A stretch of DNA of 64,000 nt from Achatina immaculata. Taxonomy: Eukaryota; Mollusca; Gastropoda; Stylommatophora; Achatinidae. The DNA is taken from NCBI GenBank assembly GCA_009760885.1, contig CM019701.1:39053515-39117514 (forward strand). The letters are read 5' to 3'. The position numbers and the translations under genes are program-made. The number at the start of each line of letters is the position of its first letter. Within the stretch, counting starts at the first letter, position 1. Of the stretch, positions 37,301 to 49,300 are shown piece by piece. Under the pieces are notes generated by a model. It worked only from the letters and a program-made list of their open reading frames with translations. It made no database searches and was not told where the DNA came from.

Positions 37301-40300
37301 AAATCTCTTTCCATGAAAGAGATCTCTTTCCATGCTGACCCGCAGACAAACAATTATCATCTATGAACAACTGCTGACTTACTTGTAGACAACAATCATC
37401 TGTCAAGAATTGCTGACATACAGGCAGACAATTATCATTTATCAAGTACTGCTGACTTACGGACAAACAGTTATCATCTACCAACAACTGCTGACCCACA
37501 GACAAACAATTATCATCTACTAACAACTGTTGACCCACAGACAAACAATTATCATCTACCAAGAAATGCTGACCTTCTACTAAATGGTTATCATCTACCA
37601 ACAACTGCTGACCCACAGACGAACAATTATCATCTACCAACAACTGCTGATCCTCTACTAAACAGTTATCATCTACCAAGAACTGCTGACCTTCTACTAA
37701 ATAGTTATCATCAACCAAGAACTGTTAAACTTCTACTAAATAGTTATCATTTACTAAGAACTGTTAACCTTCTACTAAATAGTTATCATCTACCAACAAC
37801 TACTGACCCTCTACTAAATAGTTATCATCTACCAACAACTACTGACCCTCTACTAAATAGTTATCATCTACCAACAACTACTGACCCTCTACTAAATAGT
37901 TATCATCTACCAAGAACTGCTGACCTTCTACTAAATAGTTATCATTTACCAAGAGCTGTTGACCTCCTGGCAAACAACTATCATCTTTAACAACTGTCTC
38001 TCTACTGGACAGAAAGAAAAAACAAAATTTGCAAAACATACCTCCATAGACCTCCACTTCACAAAGTAATATCACTGATGGAGCAGCACTATACCTCTGG
38101 AAACTGCCTGAGGATTGTATACTGACAGCAGCAACTGGTTGTGTATGCGTTCCAGTGGTTATACGGTAGCTGCTCTGTTTTGTTAAACCTGTCCCTCTGT
38201 CGATAAAGACTTCACTACCTGCTGCATCCAGAGCTTTCAAGGTGAACCAGTATGCTCTTCTCAAGAAGTATCGAGCTATGGAATGATGTATTTTTGGAAT
38301 AAAATTTGATGTGGTTGACATTAGAAGCTCAGTCTTCCTTAGTATTCTTTACACTTACCCACTGTAAAAGGTAAATAGAGCTCTGTTATGTCATGGGAGG
38401 AAGTAGGAGATATGGTGTTTGTGTCCTTATTTTCCTTGACCTGTCAGGACATTCAAGTGCTGCCTGCCTTTCCTTTCTCAGCTCCGGAAGAAGCCAGGAA
38501 ACCGTTTCTACAGCTGGGGGGTGACTGAGGGCGTCTCTGGTCAGATTCAAACTATCCATCTTTACCATGAGAGCTACTGCACTAACCACTCTGCCAACAC
38601 TCAGATGCCCTAATCCACTGTCATATCCATCTTTTTACCCATGTGATGCTTTGGATAGTGATCATTATCACTGCATGTAGTGGCTGATTTGAAATGAGTA
38701 CATCCTTTTATAATTCTTGGAACTGCATTATTACAATTTTTTTCTCTCTGTTCAGTGGTCTGGTCTGCACTCTTAACTATAATTTTAACTATAATCACAA
38801 TCATCATCATTTCTATGATTATCGTTAACAAAAAGATCAAATCCCTGCTTCCATGCCATTAAGACAGTATAGGGATAAGGCTCTTATCTCCAAGAGCATC
38901 AGCACATGAAGTTATCTTCCTAGACTCTCTGGTACCTATTTTTAAAGGCTGAGTGGACCTGAGAGCCTTTTTGGTGTAGTGGTACTAGAAAAAATCCCCA
39001 CTACTGAGACTTGGGTTAGCGGGGTAGGGGTATCTCTTATCACAGGTGAGGTAAGATGCCTCCTTACCTCCGTCAGTCTACGGGACACCCTTGGGCAAGG
39101 TGGAGTACCCATATACCCCCCCCCTCCGATCAGGGTGACATGAAGCCATGGGAGCAGGTGGTGGATGGAATGGGAGAGCAGCCGACAGATAATGTTGGTT
39201 ACAGTCACCATTCTATGATGGTAGGCAGATGATCTCAATGTAGGGACAATGGCTACGATCACTGACTAGTACAGTCACTGCCCGGAAGAAAAGCAATGGT
39301 AAACTATCTTCTGGAAATATACCATGAAATCCAAACAGCAACATGGTTTCCCATCGCAATATATGCCCGTGAGACCTGGACACTTAATAAAACGGCTGAG
39401 AAACACATAAATGCCTTTGAATGTAAATGCTACAGAAGAGTTCTTCAAATATCATGGACACATAATAAAATAACAAATACATCCTTACTACAAGAACTTA
39501 ATATTGGAGAAGGCTGGCTAGTAAAGAGGATTAAAGAGAGAAAAGTTACATATTTCTGACACATCAAACGTCACGATAATCTAGAGAAGATTGTCTCGGA
39601 AGGGTACATAATGGGAAAAAGAAAGAGAGGAAGATCAAGGCGAAGATGACTGCAAGGCATTGTTGATAATCTGGAAATAGATGCATCAGCAGCAGGCCAT
39701 CTTGCTCACAACTGAGAGGCCTACAGGAGAGCTGTTAGGGAGGCAATGTTCCGCAGGGAACATACAAATGAATGAACTGAGACTTGAGCCTTGTATCACA
39801 GAATTAGAAGACCAAGTGACTAACCACTCTGCCAACCAGGTCTGTGATTATCATTGCCTTCATTATTTTTAATCATCAGTATCATAACTAACTTTGGTAT
39901 TTTACTCACAGCCTTTGCCATTATAACCATTAGCATTTAACAATATTTGTACTATTCTGTAAAAAGGAACCTGGAGCATGCATCATATACACTGAGAGGC
40001 AGAAGACTAAGTTGTTCAGCCATCTTATAAGTTACCAGGATAGGGGCCTTCAACAGCAGAACATATGGTGTCACTGCCCAGGGATCTGCAAGAAGAAAAT
40101 GTTAGATGATGTTCAAGAGGTCCTACAAAAAGCATGAAATATCATCAGCCTGTGCCACTCGCAGTACAAATCAGCTTTTCGCTGCGGGGATACGGGGAAG
40201 AATGACAGGAATATTTTTTAAAAATTATCATAATCACAGACATCATGGATATTCATGAAAATAAATTTCTTTCTACACCTGTCTATAAAGCAAAAACAGT

Positions 40301-43300
40301 GTGTTCCAGACCTTTCTCTAATCTTACAGCACACTTCGTTTAAGGCGCCTCCTTTTAATTTCTTTTCTAACTTGGAGACACGGTAATATGGTCTCCAGCA
40401 AGCCCCATTTATTGATATATTCGTGTAGACAGATCCATAATCACATTAGAAGGAGCTACCATATAAGACACAGATCAATGACATGTAAGACACAGACAAT
40501 ACGTACAATCAATTCTGTGGTACAAGACGTATCTATTGACTGTGAAATTCCTGGAAAGCGTCACGCTCCATTTGGGGCTCGGATCTCCGCTTCCGGTCTG
40601 TGCACAGTTTCCGTACACATTGTCATTGGTGGTGTCTCCATCAACGGCGTTTGCGGAAGCCGATGTCTTGTACGTTCTCTGATCTGTACTTGACTGGGTA
40701 GTGTTTTGTTTCAAGGCTACGTTTCGACCTTTGGAAACCATAATTACTCGTATAAAAAAAAGAATGTGTTGGAAAACTTTGTTACTGAGGGAGATGTTAG
40801 AAATAGGCTAATTTTTTAATGTTTTTTTTTTTTTGGGGGGGGGGGGGGGAGTATGAGAATAGCGTGGAAGTTTTTTTCCTTTTTTTTTGTGTAGCTACAG
40901 AGTATAGTTTTCAATGTAAGTACGTATATAATATAACAAGGGTGGCAGTAGTAATAACGACATGAACATTAATTGCAGTTCAGTAGTATAATTAGTCTTC
41001 TTTCTTCCTTTCTTTCCTTTCTTCTTTTCTTTCTTCTTATGCTTCTGTTTGCCTGCAAGTGCAAGCTGGTGTTCTTTGGCGCCGATGCATTGAGGATGTT
41101 GATGCACAGCATCGTGTCGGCTTGGAAGCAGGTTATGGTGGCTATTTTTTTCAGTCACTGACTGGAGCAAAAAAGCAGGGGGTGCAATGCTTCTTTAGTA
41201 GACTCCACTGCCACGAGGACTACGGCGACCCTGCTCTTTTAGCCAAGCTAGGCTTGTTACTAGGGGTACCAACTGAGATGTGGGACAGGGTCTTGGCCGG
41301 CTATAGTTTGTCAGCCCTGATGCCTGCATATATGCTATGCGTCGCTGACTGCTTCTATACCTCCTTAATTGTAATATAATTAGTTATATGAACTGGCGTT
41401 GAAAGGAGGTGTAGTGTGGTATCAGAGCACATATTATTGGAGTGCCTAAAGTACACATATCTACGAAGCTCGGCCTGCGAAGATTTAGTTTTGGGGAGAG
41501 ACTGCTCCCAGAACATGAAGAGACGTGCAATTTCATCTTGGCCAGGCGAGTAACAATTGATGAGTTGATGGAGAATTGAAGACTTTTTATGACTTTGAGC
41601 ACCACATCTAAGAACGTCGTGAGAATGTTTGTGAAATTCTTTATGACGTTCTGAAGCTGAAGGAGGTGGCTTGGTACAACAAGCCCAAGACAAAGCAAGC
41701 CAGCAAGGAGTGGCGATATTCTTCTTCGCGGAAGCAAAAGAAGTTCCATCAACTCCATCAGCTGGAAAACTGATGTTCACGCTTTTCTGGATCATAGATC
41801 ATATGTAACAGCTCAGAAACTAAGAATCTGAATATAGAGTGTCTTCCATGTCCTACATATTCACCTGTTCTCGCACCATGTGATTTTCTTGTGTTTGAAC
41901 CTTTCAAGGAGGCGCCAGAAGGGAAAAAGTTCAGTCCGGACGAAATTTTAATGAGGCCGAGTATAGCTGGCTACAGAGTCCGTCAGAAGATTTTTTTTCT
42001 CTTCGAGGAATCCAGACATCAGTGAAAATCGTGGCAAACCTCCACTGAACTTTGAGCGGACTACGTTGAAACACGATAAGGAGTTTTCAGCCATATTTGT
42101 ACACTTCTTTCAAATAAAAAAAAAACAAGGGTACCTTTTTTTTCTTACCCTCATAGGGAAGGGGTGAAAAAAAAAGCTGAGGATCAGTAAACACTACAAT
42201 AGGGAAAATTCAGAAACTAGGCATGAACATGGATGAGTGCACTATGACAGAAAATTGCAGAAAAATCTTAAGATCCAGTACAGCCAATCACTTTGAGAAG
42301 ACTGCATGACATGATACTAACTGACCGGGGCATATAATGTGGAATGTCTTTTCCTGTATTAAACATATTTCCCCCATGATCTGTGCTCTTCCAACCCGTT
42401 CAGAGTGTGATACTAACCTCCGCTGACGTAGAGAGAACAAACGTGTGATTTTCCTTCCCACGAGAGAGTGAGCTGTGTAACTGTTGCATTGAGGTCACAG
42501 TAGATGTCCACTGCTTTCTCGCTGACTTTGGTTGTTCTGAAATTGTGGCACGGGAACTGTTTGTTCCAGCTGGACTTAAACATGACAGAGAACCGGTTGA
42601 GGAGATCTGCCGACACATTATTAATGACTTCGTTTACGACGTAGAAATAAAATAAAACTAAGATTATTACTTTTCTTCAATTTTCCAAGGCAAGTGGTTA
42701 TATTCTTACCATTAATATATCATATGTCCCTCCATATAATACGCATTTTCCCACTACAGAAGTCTTCCAAACATCATCTGCGTGCTATGTACCGACGGCT
42801 AGATCTGAGTGAAGATTACCAATACAGGATTAACACGTGTACACCCATTGTTGGGTTAATCCTTCTAGGTCCAGGTGGAGATATTCAGCCTGACCAGTTA
42901 AGAACTGCAGTAGAAGAATATGCAGAGGGATACAATCTTAGACCCAAACTGTACTGAGAAGAGGATTATGCAGACCATGGGAAATACAGAGATTTTAGTT
43001 TTGCTTCAGAGTATTACTTGTTAAATTATAGGTGCCTCTTGTATGCCGGTGCCGCGTATATGACGGTAAATTTTGTTTATAGTTTTTGTAAGAGTATTAG
43101 AATTAGTATTCTTAGACCAAGCTATGACGTCACAGAATCCTAATAAATCAAACACAACGAATGAGTAAGAACGGCTTTGTTTCCTCACTAGTAGTGACAT
43201 CTCAAACATAATCATTTTAAATATAGTGTAATATTAGTGAAGGATGCATCTGCAGACGATGGACTCAAGTCTTAAATGAAGAGGAGGATAATATCGGGAA

Positions 43301-46300
43301 AACGAGAAACTGGAGAGGTGAAACTGACAAACCTCGTGCCGGAGGTGGACATAAACATATACACAGAAAACTGAAGGGTAAAGAAATAAACATAAAACAA
43401 ATAAGACAAAATAGACAGGAAGACAGCAATAAAAGAAAACCAAAAAAAAAGACTCCCTACCATTGAAGAATATTCAGTCAGTAGCAATTGCCGTCACGTG
43501 ATGAAAAGAAATGATCAGAGAATCCCAAAACAAGCTATAAAGTGGAACACAACAGACCAAAGAAAAAGAGGCAGACCGCGTGAAACTCTGAAGAGGACAT
43601 TGTTAAAAGAGGCCAAATTAATAGGCATAAAATCCCTTGATGAGGTTAAAAGGCTCTCTGAAGACAGGAAAAATTGGCGAACTACCTTGCGAGCCTTATG
43701 AGACGTTTAAGGGCACGGGAAGGATATAAGATATAAGAAGCAATTGCCATGGTGAGACCAGAGACAAGAGTGTAGCATGTAGTCAGCATTCCCATGTCGA
43801 TGAAATGTCCTTAGTAATCTATCAGTTCTTGAGACCTTAGACAAGATTGTATCTGGAGCTAGATTAACTCTTTCACTCCGACAAAACAGTGACAAGGTTG
43901 GTAAATCTTACATGTCAATGTAAATCAATGCTCAGAGTGGTATTTAGGCAAAGTGTAAATAAAATGAAAAGTAACACATTTCTAACATCACTCATATTTT
44001 AAAATTATACTTGTATATTAACTTCCTTACAGTTTCTTTGCGCCGAAATTTCTCATGAGAATTTATTTATGGCATAACACGGAAATAAATTCAGGATTAT
44101 GTTTTTTTTTTAATCTGAGAAAGAACACAAAAGAAGAAGAAACAGAAAAAAGGGAATGTGTACACAAAAAGTACGTACACGAATCCTGGACATATACTCT
44201 CATCCACGTGATTTGGTAAGGTATAGTCCACCTCAGCGACACCTCCTTTGTGAACGGTCCCAGACAAGTGTCTTCGTTACCATCGACTATAGCAGATAAG
44301 GGACTGAAGGCATAGTTTGTCATGGTGTCCCGGTTGGCCAGGTCCGCTACAGTAAAAGAAACAAAACGAAAGAGATATTTTCTGCGTCTTTCCAGCCATT
44401 GTCAAAAAACTCAGCATTTGTGACAAGTGTGCATGGATGTATATTTGCATGAATATATGCGTGCAGGTAGACTCGAATGCATGTAATGATGCATACACAT
44501 ATATCTATAAATATCCATCCTGCCATCTGCTCTTCCATATAACCAAGGATAACCCCAAACAGTTAGTCCTTTAAGTGACTCTCTGCAACTGCGTTTTATT
44601 TCTTTCGCGCGGAAAATTTGTATTTTCTGGTATACTGGGAGTCTCATTGTTAAAATGTCTTTACCGTGACTTATAACCTTAGCTCCTGTCCTTATCTGAT
44701 CTTCCTCTACGTATTTTAGTACGCTATGAAGATATGAAGACGTATGTATGCCTATGTGTTTACTACATGTACGTTACTGGAGAACTGGTTGAGCCGGTCT
44801 TGTGCCTTGATGCCCACGATGATTCTGATTTGTAGATTACCTTGAAGCCGGTTTTTCTGAGCGTTACCGGGTCAGTTAATCTTTGACTCCAGCCATCAAC
44901 TTCACGTTTCTGGATTAGTTAATCACTGACTCTAGCCATTCTTCACTCCCAGGCTCTGTCAAACCTAAGGTTAGCAACACACTGATACAGAAACTAAGCC
45001 AATCCTGCGCAACACTTGACATGAGGATTTATTGATGGAATAGATGAAAATGCAGATGGTGATGACGATAATCTGACCGCCGGCAGGTTTGCCCTGCCAC
45101 ATGGCGAGTCAATCATACTCGCAAAACTCCAGAGCAGATATAAACGCCCATTCAGAGACATCACGAAAACCATGCACTCAGGTACACATCCAAACCAAGA
45201 CTAACTGACTCGGCTTTCTTACCCACCATCCCCAGTCACGGGATTCACAAACCACGTGATCTTTTGGAAAAATCTCGATCCTTACCCGGACGTTCAAACT
45301 AAAGACTCATACTGCGAGAAATGCCCCTTCTGTGGAGAGAAAAAACCCCAGTTATCTCCCATACTGCTACAGATCTCGTCCTCGATATCATTTTTTTCTC
45401 CATCTTCATCAGGGAAGGTTTGCTTTCAATGGACCTCCAGCCCTCTGTCCCCTGTATCTTAGTGCTTCCAAGCAAAATGAATCCGTTCACCAGTCTATAA
45501 TTGTCCACTAATATATATCGTTGTTGTTCTATTGCCCGTTTTCTTCAACTTTTCATCCAGGTATGGTTTTCATTGTTATATTGTGTCTTTGGCACGTCTC
45601 CGAAGACACTGTATAGAAATATTATTATTGAGCAGAAAACCTCCTTCTATTGTAAATTTCGATTGTATAATCGCACTATTCCTAGCGTCATAATGGAAGT
45701 TGTACACTATGATATTGGCTGTTATAGTAAATTTAATGTTACCTGTTATGGCTTTTTTTATAACTATGATACATTTTAGCAATATGTAACGTTCTTAATA
45801 ATTATTGACTGATTGATCTTCGTTTCCAAAGTGTTAAGAATTGGGCACGCAGGCCCGTTTGACATTCTGCCCTTTATTACAGAACTTCCTGTCTTGTGCC
45901 TCTTGGTGTTCTTTGTTCTTTATTAATTTTGACATGTACAGTGCTCTAATAATACACATATATTTGACACATAAGAAGACACTCACCAAACTGACATGCT
46001 GGACCAAACCATCCGGACAGGCATTTTGATCCATCTAGACAAAGACCTTCCACAGAGTCACAGTTGTTGGCCTGACAGCGGCATTTATACTGACAGTTTC
46101 TTCCAAACCAGCCTTTCTCACAAGCTACGGACAACATTATATTAAGAGAAAATTTCAGATAACTGCAAACTTTTCTGAAGCTTCTGTCTTAGAAAAAAAA
46201 ACCCCGTAGTCTTATCATGTCATAGGAGTTACTAGGGAATATGGTGTTAGTACCTATATCTTTAGCTATTAGCAGAGTAGAACGTTTTGTCGTCTATTAG

Positions 46301-49300
46301 GAGCCAATTATCCAGTTTTGCAGACTAGGGCACCTACGGCCAGACTCAAACCACCGAGGTCCATGTGAGAAATGAGAGCACTAATCATTGCGCCTCTCAT
46401 GCGTTCTGTCTCAGTTAGCAAAGACTAATTTTAATGAAGGACTTTGGTTTTGTGAATTAACATGTCTAATTATGGATCTTCGTTGGTGCCCTCGGTAACA
46501 AACTCATCCTGACTAATGGGGCAGGGGTCGTCCGTGGCGATGGAGGCTGCTAAACAAATATCGTACATCCTTCTGCTTTTTAAACTCCCCTCAGGAAGGG
46601 AAAAAAACCCAGCAGCCCTCATAACCCGCTATCACTTCGACACGAAACTGTAGTTCAACATCGCCATCACATTCATTCATTTGCGTGTCCCTTGCAGAAC
46701 TTTGCCTCCCTAACAGCTCTCCTGTAGGCCTCTCAGTTGTGAGCAAGATGGCCTGCTGCTGATGCATCCATTTGCAGATCATCAACGATGTCTTGAAGTC
46801 ATCTTCGTTTTGGTCTTCCACTCTTTCTTTTCCCCATTATGTACCTTTCCAAGACGGTTTTTTCTAGATTGTCGTGACGTTTAATGTGTCCAAAATATTT
46901 AAGTTTTCTCTCTTTAATCCTCTTTACTAGCCAGCCTTCTTCAATATTAGGTTCTTGTAGTATGGATACATAATGGGAAAAAGAAAAAGAGGAAGACCGA
47001 AACGAGGATGGCTGCAAGACATCGTTGATGATCTGGAAATGGATGCAGCAGCAGCAGGCCATCTTGCTCACAACCGAGAGGCCTACAGGAGTGCTGTTTG
47101 GGAGGCAAAGTTCCGCAAGGGACAAGCAAAGGAATGAATGAATGAATGAGTATGGATATATTTGGGGTTTTTTTTTGTGTCCATGATATTTGCAGAACTC
47201 CTATGTGGCATTTATAGCCACCGCACATGTAGGAAATAAAAAAGATGTTTATTTAGGGGCAAAGTTTGTCTGTTAATTCATATGTTATATTGTATTTTTA
47301 TTTGTATGGTTGGAGGTGTGATTAATAAGACTACACATTGACATATTACACAAAATGGAAAGGAAACACAGTTGAGCAATTATTCAAATAGTCAAAAGCT
47401 TCTATTGTTATAACATTCATTTTACACAGTTAGCAAAATCAACAAATGAATCAACACTTTATATCTTTATCAACAAAAATCACTATAATAATTTTTCCTA
47501 AATTCGATTCAAATTTTTGTAACAAAACGTAACTAAATGGCAAGAATATATTCGAATGCATATGCATGAAATTAGTAATATAAAATTAAGTGCACATAAA
47601 AACATACTTCCACATTACAAAAAAGAATATCAAAATCTTACATAGAACTATTACACGTTCAATGAGTTAGGATTATTCATTAGCATACATAGCACAATCC
47701 TAACAGAATATTTTCATAAGTCGATCGAGACTGATCGAGAGAGCCAGCAGTACAACTTGTATTCATCCACATCACATAATAACAACCCATACTAAGCTAA
47801 AATATAGTGGTTCTGATCCGACGAATACAATTTCTCATTCGCTCTTGAACAATAACATGGCTACCCCGGTCGCTGGCCTCGTACGTGCTCAGCTTACAAA
47901 ATCTCGACTGATTAAAATTCTGTTGTCCTTTCTTTATATACCTGGCCAGAGACAGGGACCTCCAGAATTGCACACTTCCGGTAAAGCCTGTCTCTGAGAA
48001 CTGAGGTTGCCACTCAACCTAGGTTTGCTAATGTTATTTATCTCCTCTCTACACACAGGCTGTAAGGGACAACCTGCACTCAGTTCCAGGTAGATACAGC
48101 GACAACATTATTTCATTTTGGAGAAACGGTACGCACATGGGCCCTTTCAAACATGACCAAAATGTTCCAAACAAGGTACCAGAAAATACAAGAAAGTGAG
48201 AAAACCGATTAGAGGAACAAAGAAAATAGTTTGTTTAATAAAACAATTTATGTATTGTTATATTAAATTTAGGAGTAACAAACAACATCATCTTTTGTTT
48301 TAAAAAGCAAGTAAATAAGTTTTCTCAACAGTTTACTATAAACAGACAACAGATGTGCTGTTTCTTTTACAACAACAGAATAGCACGTTAGCTACAGAAC
48401 TAAACTTAAGCTCAGTTACATCATCATCATCATCATCATCATCATGTGCAGTACCGACTGGCGTTCGGTGTTAGTGCTTCTCTAGAGTACACGATCCTTC
48501 ATGCAGGCCATCAGTTCAGTTGGTGATCTCCTCTCACACCACCCCGTCAGACTGTCCAGTATCATTTCTATTGGTCTTCCTCTTGATCTTCTTCCTTCTA
48601 TTTTTCCTGTTCTTATAATATTTTCAATGCCCCCTCTTCTCACTGCATGCCCTATGAAAGTACATTGTGTCTCTGTCTTATATTTTTAGACAAGATTTTT
48701 TGTCTCTCCAGCTCTTCTCATACACTCTTCATTAGTTACTTTTGCTGTCCAGGGGATTCGCAACATTCTTCTAATAAACCACATTTCTGCTGCTTCCAAT
48801 GATTTTTGTGCAGACCTGCCTATTGTCCATGATTCACTTCCATATAACAAGATAGGTTCAATATAGCATTTTAGGACTCGCTTTCTAACATTCATTGATA
48901 AGGATGTGTTGGGTAATATGTTTCTCATTCTGTGAAATGCAGTCTTTGCTTGGCCTGTTCTGTTCCTTATTTCTTTTCTGCACTTCCCATCTGAAGTTAT
49001 TACTGCTCCAAGGTATTTGAATTTCTGCACCTGCTTTAGAATAGTTCCGTTTAATTTTATACTGAATGTTGTTGGATTCTGTTTCTTAGATATAACCATA
49101 GTCTCTGTCTCTTTGATGTTTAAAGTAAGTCTTTTCTGTTCACTTCCTTTAGCAACTTTATTCAAGAGATGCTGTTGGTTCTCAGCTATCAGTACAGTGT
49201 CGTCAGCATACCGAAGGTTGTTAATATTGTATCCTCCAATTTTTATGCCTGGTTCTGTGATGATCGTTCTTAGAATATTTTCGCTGTACAGAGAAAAAGG

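Noticed and set aside
37278..38321. Minus-strand frames with repeated LVDDNCL
   Set aside because: They come from the 39-bp minisatellite. The real coding part here is exon 6 (38042-38275), in which the longer frame only partly overlaps.
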